Notes under the pieces: model-generated
What the model saw: only the letters and a program-made list of their open reading frames with translations
What the model was told of the DNA's origin: nothing
The model's database searches: none
Assembly (NCBI RefSeq): GCF_041468085.1
Contig: NZ_CP121017.1
Span: 2,731,676 to 2,795,675, forward strand
From: Tistrella mobilis
Lineage (GTDB): Bacteria; Pseudomonadota; Alphaproteobacteria; Tistrellales; Tistrellaceae
Direction: 5' to 3'
Length of the DNA: 64,000 bases
Program-made: the position numbers and the translations under genes
Shown here: in pieces, positions 17,669-26,475 of the stretch
Position numbering within the stretch: position 1 is the first letter of the stretch
Layout of the letters: each line of letters begins with the position of its first letter

Positions 17669-19093
17669 ATGGCCGTCGTCATCCGACCGCGCCCGCCTTC
17701 AAAAGCAATCGACCTCACCGCACTCCCCGGCCTCGCCTGGGTGCTGCGGCGGCCGTATCTGCTGAACGCCCTGCGCGGCCTTACCCTCTTTCTGCTGGTC
17801 TCGGCGATCTGGTTCGGCCTGACCGATCCCAGCGGCAGCGGCGCCTTCACCCTGGCGCTGATGTGGGGGATCTTCTGGCCCTTCTTCACCAGCCTCGTCA
17901 CCCCGACGGTGGGCAATGCCTTCTGCTCGGTCTGCCCGCATGGCTTCATGGGCAAGTATCTGAGCCGGATCGGCCTGAAACGGCATGCGCCGCGCTGGCT
18001 GGTCCGGGCCAATATCGGCCTGGTGCTGGTGATGCTGACCTATTGGGCGGTCTCCTTCGCCGCCCCTGCCGCCTTCGCCCGCTCGGCCGAGATCACCGCG
18101 GGCTTCTTCCTGGCCTATACCCTGCTTGCCGCCGCCAGTTTCCTCATCTGGCGCGACATGGCCTATTGCCGCCACATCTGCCCGCTGGGCGGGGTGCTCA
18201 CCGCCTATGCCCGGGCGGGATCCACCTGGATCACCACCGATGCCGCCAGTTGCGCGTCCTGCCGCAGTTTCGATTGCGCCCGCGCCTGCCCCCACCACCT
18301 CAGCCCGTTCCGCTTCGAGGACCGCAACGACATGGCCGACTGCACGCTGTGCATGGATTGCGCGGCCGCCTGCACCTCGGTGAAGGTGGAACTGCGCCGT
18401 CCGGGTCATCAGCTGGCGCGGCCGGTCGCCCGCGACGACGGCCGCACGGCGCGGATCCTGCTCTGGCTGACGGCGGTCGCCGCCATCGGCGTCCAGTTCC
18501 AGCACGGGCTCAACCATACGCCGCTTGCCGCCGCCATGCCCTGGAACCTGGCGGGCGGGCTGCTGGCCGACAGCGTTCCGATGCCGGCCTGGTTCCAATG
18601 GTCGGGCGTGGCGGCACTGCTGCTCGCCATTGCCCTTACCCTGGGGGCCGCGCGGGCAGGCTGGGGCCTCGTCGCCCGTCTCGCGGGTCGGGATCCTGCG
18701 GGGGTTGCGGCCGTGCTGGGCCATGGTCTGGCACCGCTCGCCTGCATCGCCATGCTCGCCCATGGCATCGTGTTCTTCCTGGCCGTCTATGTGCCGAAGC
18801 TCTGGAACAGCGCCATCCCGGCCTACGGTCTGCCTGTCGCGGAGATCGGGCCGCTGGTTGCCCGCGGCACGCCCTGGCTCGACATCTTCGCCCTGCTGCC
18901 CTGGGTCGCGATCCTCTGGTCATTGCGGGTGATGCACCGCCGCACGGCACTTGTCCTGCCTGCCGGGACGGCCCCGATGCGCCATCTTTTCGCCACCGCC
19001 GCTGCGGCGGCACCGGTCCTGCTCTATGCGCTGGTGCTGATCGTCAAGCTCTGGGCCGCCGCGCAGAATGGTCCGGGCGCCCATGTTCACTGA
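17669..19093 (+). CDS. Membrane polyferredoxin (NosR/NapH-like 4Fe-4S protein)
   Basis: 474 residues. The ATG at 17669 follows a strong GGAAGGAG (17653-17660). About eight to ten membrane helices surround a soluble part with two [4Fe-4S] motifs: Cys 195, 198, 203, 207-Pro and Cys 225, 228, 231, 235. Additional pairs VCP (86, 89) and CRHICP (167, 171) match the CxxxCP elements of the NapH/NosR/CcoG group. Such proteins move electrons across or along the inner membrane. Placed right behind a TonB receptor, it may reduce an imported ferric or cupric ligand; this is inference. Confidence 0.85.
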   Translation: MAVVIRPRPPSKAIDLTALPGLAWVLRRPYLLNALRGLTLFLLVSAIWFGLTDPSGSGAFTLALMWGIFWPFFTSLVTPTVGNAFCSVCPHGFMGKYLSRIGLKRHAPRWLVRANIGLVLVMLTYWAVSFAAPAAFARSAEITAGFFLAYTLLAAASFLIWRDMAYCRHICPLGGVLTAYARAGSTWITTDAASCASCRSFDCARACPHHLSPFRFEDRNDMADCTLCMDCAAACTSVKVELRRPGHQLARPVARDDGRTARILLWLTAVAAIGVQFQHGLNHTPLAAAMPWNLAGGLLADSVPMPAWFQWSGVAALLLAIALTLGAARAGWGLVARLAGRDPAGVAAVLGHGLAPLACIAMLAHGIVFFLAVYVPKLWNSAIPAYGLPVAEIGPLVARGTPWLDIFALLPWVAILWSLRVMHRRTALVLPAGTAPMRHLFATAAAAAPVLLYALVLIVKLWAAAQNGPGAHVH

Positions 19094-19101
19094 AACCGTG
19101 A

Positions 19102-19992
19102 TCAGGCGCCCATCCCGGGCGCCTGCCAGTCTCCGCGAGCCAGGCGCAGCGGTGACGGCGCCGTGTCGCGCGCCAGACGATAGCTCACCTCGCGGCCACG
19201 CCCGTCGAAGGCGACCCCCAGCCAGCGCGGCTCGCCCGTCCGATACCAGAGCGTCATGGTCAGGTCGCCAGTGACGTCATAGGCACGGGCATCGATCGTA
19301 CCGCCGCCCGGCGCCGGGCGTTCCACGACACCCCGGTCGGCAACCGCCACATCCAGCAGCCGGCCGCGTTGCGTATCCAGCCAGCGCGGCCGTGCCGGCG
19401 TTTCAGGATGCCAGTAGCTGGTCGGGATGACATCGGCCGGCGCTTCCACCCGGCCGTCTGCCCCCTGGACGACGAAGCCGTCGCCCTCGGCCCGCCCGTC
19501 GACCTCATAGCTCGTGCCATCGTCGTCGGTGCGGGTCCGGATCGCAACCAGCCGGCCACCGGCCCAGCTTTCGGTGTTGCGATGGGTATAGCGATAGACC
19601 GTGATCGGCCCGAACGCGACCGCAAGGTCGATCTCCACCGACACCGTCAGCCGGCCATCGGCGTCGGGCGTGAACCGCAGCACATGGCGGCCCATCACCG
19701 CGTCCCCCCGGAAGACGTCGAAGGCCAGATCGCCCGAGGCCGGCGCAGGACCGGCGGCCGCCAGCGCAAGCGCACGCCCCGCCACCCCCGGTGCCGCCAG
19801 CAACAACCCGCCGCCCAGCAGCCCGGCCAGCACGGACCGGCGGTCGGTGCCGCCACGCCCGCGCCTGCAGGCATCCGAGCAGTAGCGCACCTCTTCCCAA
19901 TCGCGGGCCCATTTGCGCCGCCAGGCGAAGGGCCGCCCGCACACCACACAGAGCTTGACCGGCAGATCGGCCTTGCGCCGCATTTTCGGCAT
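19102..19992 (-). CDS. DUF2256 zinc finger fused to Tat-like signal and DUF6134 domain
   Basis: 296 residues. Residues 1-45 form a DUF2256-type zinc ribbon with Cys 15, 18, 38 and 42 (VCGRPF ... YCSDAC). A second part starts with [13 protein letters not shown] (51-63), which looks like a Tat signal, and continues as a beta-rich DUF6134-type domain (FDVFRG ... [10 protein letters not shown] ... [12 protein letters not shown]). The frame is continuous and I see no good internal start that keeps the Arg pair, so a true fusion is the simplest reading. It is odd because a cytosolic zinc ribbon precedes an export signal. Convergent with the polyferredoxin gene (8 bases apart). Confidence 0.75.
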   Translation of the reverse strand: MPKMRRKADLPVKLCVVCGRPFAWRRKWARDWEEVRYCSDACRRGRGGTDRRSVLAGLLGGGLLLAAPGVAGRALALAAAGPAPASGDLAFDVFRGDAVMGRHVLRFTPDADGRLTVSVEIDLAVAFGPITVYRYTHRNTESWAGGRLVAIRTRTDDDGTSYEVDGRAEGDGFVVQGADGRVEAPADVIPTSYWHPETPARPRWLDTQRGRLLDVAVADRGVVERPAPGGGTIDARAYDVTGDLTMTLWYRTGEPRWLGVAFDGRGREVSYRLARDTAPSPLRLARGDWQAPGMGA

Positions 19993-20102
19993 CGCATTTC
20001 TCCCGGGTGGTCAGGTCTCACAATTTTCGGTCCCCGCCCCATATACCGACGGCGGAAGCCAACGGATCACCCGTCCGGTATCTGTCGAGGGAGTAATCGT
20101 CC

Positions 20103-21125
20103 GTGACCTCAGCGCCGCCCCCTGTCTTCGAAGATCCGATCGGGCTTGCGATCATCGGTGCGGGCCTTGCCGGCATTTCGGCCGGCCGGCTGGCCCGGCA
20201 TGCGGGTATCGGCACCCGCATCTTCGACAAGGGGCGCGGCATCGGCGGCCGGCTCGCCACCCGGCGCGTCACGCTCGATAACGGGACCACGCTGCATTTC
20301 GATCATGGTGCCCAGTTCATCACCGCCCGCAGCCCTGCGCTGGTCGCCGCCATGGCCGGGGCCGAAGCCGCCAATCTGGCGCGCCGGCTGCCCGCGCCGC
20401 CGCTGAAAGGCCATACCGCCGAAGCCGAACGCGACCAGCCACGCTGGGTCGGCATGGGCGGCATGACCGCAATCGCGAAGGATCTGGCCCGCGGGCTGGA
20501 GATCCGGACCGGTACCCGCATCGGCGGCATTGCGCGCACCGGCGACGGCCTCTGGCGGCTGGATGACGAGGACGGGCTGCCGCTGATCCAGGCACGCCGT
20601 CTGATCGTCACCGCCCCGCCCGAACAGACGCTGGATCTGCTGATCGATGTGGTGCTGCCCGAAGGCTGGCGCCGCCGCATCGCCTCGACCGTCATCGCCC
20701 CCTGCTGGGCGCTGATGCTGGTGGTCGATGACGAACTGCCCCTGCCCGGCCCGCGCTGGCGCCCCGAGGACGAGGCGATCGCCTGGATCGGCGATCAGCG
20801 CGCCTTGCCCGGCCGGCCGTCTGCGCCGCAGAGCCTGGTCGTCCACGCGACCCCGCATTGGAGCCGGATTCATCTGGAGGAGACGCCGGAGGCAGCCGCC
20901 GCGGCCCTGCTCCATGACCTCGAACGCCTGATCGGCCGGGCGATCACCCCGCGCCTGATCCAGGCCCATCGCTGGCGCTATGCCCTCGCGGAGGTGCCTC
21001 TCGGCTCACCTTGTCTGGCCGATCCTGCCGCCGGTCTCGCCATTGCCGGCGACTGGTGCATCGGCGGGCGTGCCGAAGCCGCAGTCGACAGCGGTCGCGC
21101 CGCAGCCCTGGCACTGTTCGGCTGA
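20103..21125 (+). CDS. Renalase-like FAD/NAD(P)-dependent oxidoreductase
   Basis: 340 residues from a GTG with GAGGGAG upstream. Rossmann dinucleotide motif AIIGAGLAGISAG (about 16-28), then DKGRGIGGRLATRR and DHGAQFITAR, which are typical of renalase-like amine/NAD(P)H oxidases, and a C-terminal GDWCIGGRAEAAVDSG FAD-binding block. Renalases oxidise misformed NAD(P)H isomers in some bacteria; whether that is the job here is not shown. Monocistronic; divergent from the DUF2256-DUF6134 gene with a 110-base shared region. Confidence 0.88.
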   Translation: MTSAPPPVFEDPIGLAIIGAGLAGISAGRLARHAGIGTRIFDKGRGIGGRLATRRVTLDNGTTLHFDHGAQFITARSPALVAAMAGAEAANLARRLPAPPLKGHTAEAERDQPRWVGMGGMTAIAKDLARGLEIRTGTRIGGIARTGDGLWRLDDEDGLPLIQARRLIVTAPPEQTLDLLIDVVLPEGWRRRIASTVIAPCWALMLVVDDELPLPGPRWRPEDEAIAWIGDQRALPGRPSAPQSLVVHATPHWSRIHLEETPEAAAAALLHDLERLIGRAITPRLIQAHRWRYALAEVPLGSPCLADPAAGLAIAGDWCIGGRAEAAVDSGRAAALALFG

Positions 21126-21270
21126 GCAAGACCATTCATGCACCAAGGGTTTGTCACCAACACTTCATTTCTGATCCGAGGGTTGCGCGGCTAAGAATAG
21201 GGTTCACCCCCTCTGGTTGCGATCGCGGATCCCTGCGGTCGCCCCCGCTTTTCCCGGTGGCCCCCGCCCC

Positions 21271-21843
21271 ATGTCCGTGCTTTACCAGTCCTCGTCCGAC
21301 CTGCCAGACCTCGTCGCAGGCCTCTATGAGCGCCGGGCGCACGATCTTTATCTGGGCGAGCCGGTGACGGTCTATGAACATGCGGTGCAATCGGCGATGA
21401 TCGCCGAGGCCGATGGTGCCGCATCGACCATGATCGCTGCCGCCCTGCTCCACGACGTGGGCCAGCTGATCCGCGGCGCGGCCGAAGACGCCCATCGCCT
21501 CGCCGATGATGAGGAACATGCCAGGGTCGGCGGCGACTTCCTCGCCAGCTATTTCCTGCCCGAGGTGGCGGAGGCGGTGCGCCTGCATGTCCAGGCCAAG
21601 CGCTATCTGGCGGCTTTGGATTCGGGCTATGCCGCCACCCTCACCCCGGCAGCGCGGGTCGCCCTCTCGGTCGGCGGCGGTGCGATGTCGGCGGAGGAGG
21701 CGACGGCATTTCGCATCCGCCGCCATGCCGACGCCGCCCTCAGGCTCCGGCGCTATTGCGACCGGGGCAAGCAGCGCAATCTCGTGCTGCCCCGCTTCCG
21801 CAGTTTCGCACGCCATGTGCTGGCGGCGGCGCGGCGCGACTGA
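21271..21843 (+). CDS. HD-domain protein, PhnZ/TmpB-like diiron oxygenase type
   Basis: 190 residues. HD-domain ligands are visible: His 37, His 61-Asp 62 (LLHD), His 83, His 106 with RLHVQAKRYL, and a late Asp in YCDRGKQ. The segment YLGEP (27-31) aligns with the YIGE segment of PhnZ, and the HVxAKRYL block is shared with PhnZ/TmpB, mixed-valence diiron oxygenases that cleave C-P or C-N bonds. Simple phosphohydrolases usually lack these. No PhnY- or TmpA-like partner is adjacent. The ATG at 21271 is chosen because upstream codons are not conserved-looking. Ends 18 bases from tamB, convergent. Confidence 0.75.
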   Translation: MSVLYQSSSDLPDLVAGLYERRAHDLYLGEPVTVYEHAVQSAMIAEADGAASTMIAAALLHDVGQLIRGAAEDAHRLADDEEHARVGGDFLASYFLPEVAEAVRLHVQAKRYLAALDSGYAATLTPAARVALSVGGGAMSAEEATAFRIRRHADAALRLRRYCDRGKQRNLVLPRFRSFARHVLAAARRD

Positions 21844-21861
21844 CGCCGCGCCGCCGCCACG

Positions 21862-24800
21862 TCAATAGTCATAACTCCAGGTCGCCCCGACGGAACTGCC
21901 GCCCTCGGCACCGACTTCGGTGTCGATCTTGATGTTGGGCAGCACTTCCAGTTCCACCGTCACGGCACTGCTGCCGGCCCCCTGTTCGACGCCCACGAAC
22001 AGGTCGTCGCTCAGATATTTGCCGGCGCGCACCGAGGCGCCGGTGCCGGTGTCGTCGGTGCCGACATCGAGCACGTCGAGCCCGAACAGGTCGCGGGCAA
22101 AGCCCGTGGGGTCGAAACCGCCACCACCACCGCCGGTCAGCGTCGCCAGCCCCTGACCGACCCTGATCGCATCCATGGCCGAGAGTTTCGCACCCGGTTT
22201 GCCGAAGAAGGCCCGGGCCAGGATTTCGTCCTGCGCCAGCGCCGGTTCCGAGGTCAGCGTCAGCTGCGGTGCCGAGGCCCGTCCGGTGACCTGCACGATC
22301 GCCGTGACATCGGCATTGGTCAGCGTCGCCTCGATGTCGAGCCGCGGGTCGATCTCGGTCAGACCATCGAAGGTGATGATGCCCTTGGAAAAGGTCAGCG
22401 TCCGCCCGACCACATCGGCTTCGCCGCGTACCACGCGCAGATCGCCATTGATCACCGGCGTGCTGGTCGTGCCGCGCACCTTGAGATCGCCTTCCCATTC
22501 GGTGTCGAGCCCGCGGCCGCGGACGAAGATCCGCCCCGGCGCCCGGACATCGATGTTGAGCGCCAGCCCGCCCGATGCCTGCTGCTGCTGTTCGGGCGAT
22601 CCTGGATCGGCCACCACCCGGCCGTTTCTGACCTCCACCACATCGATGGTGCGCACCGATGGTCCGCCGGTGCTGATCAGGCGGACCTCGGCCTGGCGCA
22701 CGGTCACCGTACCGCCAAGCTGGCCGTCGCCCAACCCGCCGGTCATCGCCAGATTGCCGTCGACCACCGCGTCGACATCGTCGCGGCGGACCAGCCGCGC
22801 CTGATCGATCTTCACGTTGATGTCCATGCGCGGGTCGGCAAGATCCTGAAGATTGACCGTGCCGTTCACGGCAACGGTGCCGCTGCCGCCGTCGCGCGCA
22901 TCCAGCTTCACCGACAGACAGCAGCGGCCCGAGACACCGATCTCGCCGGTGATGCCGGTGAGCAGCGTGCCGACATCCTGGTTCTCATAGGCGGCATCGC
23001 GCAGCCTGATGCCGCCGGCGACATCCGGATCGGCAATCGTGCCGTTCACGGTCATGTCGGCATCGATCCGGCCGGCGAAACGCTGGCCGTCGATGCCGGC
23101 GGCAAGTGCCAGCCGGCCCAGATCACCCTGCCAGCGCAGCCGGCCCTCGACCGGCCCCGCCTCGTCGAGCGCGATGTCCGTGGGGGCCCCGCGGCGGAAG
23201 GGCTGGAGCGGAGCCTTGGCCGTGATGGTCAGCGGCTGCTCGCCCAGCCCCGCGATCGACAGATCCAGATCCGCCACCCGATCGCCCAGCGTCGCGGCGA
23301 TATCGCCCGAGATGACCGGCGTCTCCATGCCTTCGACCTCGGCATCGACCGGCAGGTCGCGGATGGTCAAGACCACCCGTCCCTCCCGCCCGCGCGGGCC
23401 GAGCGCCAGATCGAGCGTGCCGTCGAGCCGACCGCCATTGCCGATCGGGACCTGGAAACGGCGCAGCGGGTCGAGCGGCACGGCCGTCAGCCGGCCTTCC
23501 GCCGTCACCCGGTCAGGTGCCATCACCGCATCGAGCACGATGCGGCCAGCCTTGCCGATCCGCAACTCGGGCAGGTCGATGCGGGTCGCATCGGCAAGGC
23601 GCACCGTCGCCGGCGCCCCCAGTCCCAGCTCTTCGCCCAGCGCCTGACCCTTCAGCCGGTCGAGGGTCAGCACCATCGCCCCCTGCCGGTCGGTCGCCAG
23701 ATTGCCGCCGGCATCGAGGGTCAGCCTGCCCTTGAAATTGCCGGTCGCCGCCAGAGCGAACGCGGTCGCCGCCCCCTCGGGCGTCGCGGTGGCCTGAAGT
23801 GTGGCCAGTTGCACCAGGCCGGCAGTCACCCGCTCGGCCGCAACCGTCGCCCGGCCGCCCGGGCGGCCCTGGTCCAGCACCATGTCGGCATCCAGCGTCA
23901 GCCGGTCGGCTGAAACACTGCCGGCCACCGACAGGGCCGCCGCCTCGCCATCGGCCTTCACCGTCTGGCGGCCACGCCGGTCGGCGCCCAGGTCGACATC
24001 CAGCGACAGCCGGCCGCCCAGGTCGAGCCCGGCCAGCCGGCCGAGCGGCGCCAGATCCGGCGCATTGATGTCGAGCCGGCCGCGCACCAGGGCGTTGGCG
24101 AGTGTCACCGCCGCCTGCCCGCGCGCCGTCGTCCCTGCGAAATCGAGGGCGAGCGCCGTCACATCCAGCCGCTTGCCGCCATCGGCAGATGCCGCCTCTG
24201 CCGTCAGCCTGAGCGGACCTTCCGCGGTCGCACCATCCAGCGCCACGCGTCCCGTGGGCGCCGAGAGCAGATTGCGGCCATCCAGATCCAGCGTCAGGCG
24301 CTGCACGTCGATCGAGCCCAGCCGGCCATCGGCCAGCCGGGCATTCACCCGCGCCGCCGGATCGGAGAGATTGCCGGCAAGCGCGATATCCGCCTCCAGC
24401 CGGCCGGCTGCCGGCGCGCCGAGCGTTTCCGCCAGCCGCCCCAGATCGCGCACCGCAAGATTGAGCACCGTGCCGTCGAGCCCGCCGCCCGCGCCGAGTG
24501 CCGCCCGGCCGGCGAGGCGGGTGGTGCCGGTCGCAAGCGACAGGTTTTCGGCGGTGATGCCGCCATCGCCGGCCACGGTCACCCGGGTGGCCAGATCGAT
24601 GCGGCCGGCCAGTGCCGCATCGGCCTCTGGAATGCCCAGCTGCATCGACCGGCCTTCGGCGGAGACATCGGCAACCAGACGGCTCGCCGGATTGCCGGTC
24701 ACCGTCACATCGACCCCCAGCGTGCCGGCAAGCTGCGGCAGGCCGGCAAGGGTGGCGAGCCGGCTCAATTTCTCGGCCGACAGCCCCGCCTGAGCGTCGA

Positions 24801-26469
24801 TGGTGCCGTCGTCCAGGGCATAGCTGCCGGTGGCCGACAGATTGGCCGTCCCAATATCGAGCAGGGCCGCATCGATCACCACCTTGCCCGCCGCACCGTC
24901 GAAACTGCCGCGAGTCTTCAGCGACAGCACGCCGTCGGCAGCTTCCGGCGGCAGGCCGAGCGCCGCCGGGCGCGGCCCGTCGAGGTCCAGATCCAGCGCC
25001 AGATCCAGATCCGCCGGCAGATCCTGCGCCGGCGCGCGCCCGGTGACCGCGGCAGTCAGCCGGGCGGCACTGGCAAAAGGTCCGCCATCGCCCACGCCCT
25101 GCAGCTGCGGCGCCGCCAGGGTTGCCGCCAGCCGGGCATCGATGGCGGGCCAGGTGCCGTCGACATCCAGGCTCAGGGTCGCCGCCGACAGCGCCGCCGG
25201 CTGCGCGAGCGCCAGGATCGGGGCGGTGCCGGAGGCACTGCCGGTCAGCCGCGCCTGAACGGCACCGGTGCCGGTATCCATCCCCGCCGTGCCCGAGAAC
25301 ATGACACCGCCGGCCGCGAGCGCCAGCCGGTCTATGGTCAGTGTTTGGGCATCAGGCTGCAACACCGAGAGATCGAAGGTCAGCGGAGCCTCGGAGGCGA
25401 GCACCAGCGGCGGCACCGGCTGATCGGCCGGTGCATCACCCCCGGCGGGTGTGGCGGCATCGGCCCCCGCCAGCGCCCGGCCCATGCCGGCCCAGTCGAG
25501 TTCGCCCTGAAGCTGCAGCGACGGGTCCGGACGAAGTGCCAGCCTGATGCCGGTCTCAAGATCGGCGAGCCCCTCCACCCCGGCGGTCAGCCGCCCGGTC
25601 CAGCCCTCCAGCGGGCCCGAGCCTTCAAGCCTGGCCGTGATCGGCGGACGGCCGGGCAGATCGGCCATGGTCGCGACCAGCCCGCCTTCCGCCTCTTCGG
25701 CGACGAGGTCGACATCCAGCCGACCCGTCCCGAGGTCGGTCTCAAGCGCCGCCGATACCCGCCCCGCCGGCCCGTCCAGACGATGAACGTCGAGCCTGGC
25801 CCACGAGATATCCCCGCGCCCGATCCGCGCCGCCCCGTCGACACCAAGCATGGCCGGTGCATCGAGACCCGTGAGCCGCGGATCGAGTTCGAGCAGGGAA
25901 ACGCTCAGTTTCCGGAGATCGAGCGATAGCGGCGGCAGCATGCCCTCGTCGGGCAGGCGCACGGTCCGCGGATCGAAAGGCTCCGATGGCGGCGGCGGCG
26001 TGCCGTCATCGGGCGGCGGCGCAAGCTTGATCCGCTCCGCCGCGATGGTCGCGATTTCGATCCGCCCCGCGAGCAGGGCCGAGGGCCGCCACGAAAAGGT
26101 GACGTCGTCGGCCACCAGCCAGGGATCGGCCGGATCGCCGATGCGGAGCCGCGGCAGATGCAGGCGTCCGAACAGGCTGCCCTCGATCGCCGGCAGCTCC
26201 ACCGGACCCAGACCGGCCGCCTCGATCCCGTCTCGGGCAAGCCCGGCGATGGTCTCGCGCCCCTGCTCGCTGTCGGCCCAGATCGCAGCACCGCCGATGC
26301 CGCCGACCAAAATCACCACCAGGCCCATGCCCCCATATCCCAGGATCTTCCGGAGGCGGCCACGACGGCGTCGCGCCCGGCCTTTGGGGGGTTCGGCTCC
26401 GCCGCCGGCTGGCGGTGTCGACGGCTCGGATGCCCGTTCGGGCGTGTCACTGCTCACGTTCGGTCTCAC
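21862..26469 (-). CDS. tamB: Translocation and assembly module protein TamB
   Basis: 1535 residues. A charged cytosolic N-terminus (1-36), a single inner-membrane anchor (about 37-60), a very long repetitive beta-rich periplasmic body of the AsmA/TamB type, and a C-terminal TamB (DUF490) domain ending in VGATWSYDY with alternating aromatic residues. It bridges inner and outer membranes and works with TamA in outer-membrane protein insertion or phospholipid transport. Start is a GTG at 26469; a second GTG at 26457 is as good on ribosome-site spacing. It follows tamA by 6 bases in one operon. Confidence 0.93.
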   Translation of the reverse strand: MRPNVSSDTPERASEPSTPPAGGGAEPPKGRARRRRGRLRKILGYGGMGLVVILVGGIGGAAIWADSEQGRETIAGLARDGIEAAGLGPVELPAIEGSLFGRLHLPRLRIGDPADPWLVADDVTFSWRPSALLAGRIEIATIAAERIKLAPPPDDGTPPPPSEPFDPRTVRLPDEGMLPPLSLDLRKLSVSLLELDPRLTGLDAPAMLGVDGAARIGRGDISWARLDVHRLDGPAGRVSAALETDLGTGRLDVDLVAEEAEGGLVATMADLPGRPPITARLEGSGPLEGWTGRLTAGVEGLADLETGIRLALRPDPSLQLQGELDWAGMGRALAGADAATPAGGDAPADQPVPPLVLASEAPLTFDLSVLQPDAQTLTIDRLALAAGGVMFSGTAGMDTGTGAVQARLTGSASGTAPILALAQPAALSAATLSLDVDGTWPAIDARLAATLAAPQLQGVGDGGPFASAARLTAAVTGRAPAQDLPADLDLALDLDLDGPRPAALGLPPEAADGVLSLKTRGSFDGAAGKVVIDAALLDIGTANLSATGSYALDDGTIDAQAGLSAEKLSRLATLAGLPQLAGTLGVDVTVTGNPASRLVADVSAEGRSMQLGIPEADAALAGRIDLATRVTVAGDGGITAENLSLATGTTRLAGRAALGAGGGLDGTVLNLAVRDLGRLAETLGAPAAGRLEADIALAGNLSDPAARVNARLADGRLGSIDVQRLTLDLDGRNLLSAPTGRVALDGATAEGPLRLTAEAASADGGKRLDVTALALDFAGTTARGQAAVTLANALVRGRLDINAPDLAPLGRLAGLDLGGRLSLDVDLGADRRGRQTVKADGEAAALSVAGSVSADRLTLDADMVLDQGRPGGRATVAAERVTAGLVQLATLQATATPEGAATAFALAATGNFKGRLTLDAGGNLATDRQGAMVLTLDRLKGQALGEELGLGAPATVRLADATRIDLPELRIGKAGRIVLDAVMAPDRVTAEGRLTAVPLDPLRRFQVPIGNGGRLDGTLDLALGPRGREGRVVLTIRDLPVDAEVEGMETPVISGDIAATLGDRVADLDLSIAGLGEQPLTITAKAPLQPFRRGAPTDIALDEAGPVEGRLRWQGDLGRLALAAGIDGQRFAGRIDADMTVNGTIADPDVAGGIRLRDAAYENQDVGTLLTGITGEIGVSGRCCLSVKLDARDGGSGTVAVNGTVNLQDLADPRMDINVKIDQARLVRRDDVDAVVDGNLAMTGGLGDGQLGGTVTVRQAEVRLISTGGPSVRTIDVVEVRNGRVVADPGSPEQQQQASGGLALNIDVRAPGRIFVRGRGLDTEWEGDLKVRGTTSTPVINGDLRVVRGEADVVGRTLTFSKGIITFDGLTEIDPRLDIEATLTNADVTAIVQVTGRASAPQLTLTSEPALAQDEILARAFFGKPGAKLSAMDAIRVGQGLATLTGGGGGGFDPTGFARDLFGLDVLDVGTDDTGTGASVRAGKYLSDDLFVGVEQGAGSSAVTVELEVLPNIKIDTEVGAEGGSSVGATWSYDY

Positions 26470-26475
26470 TCCGCC

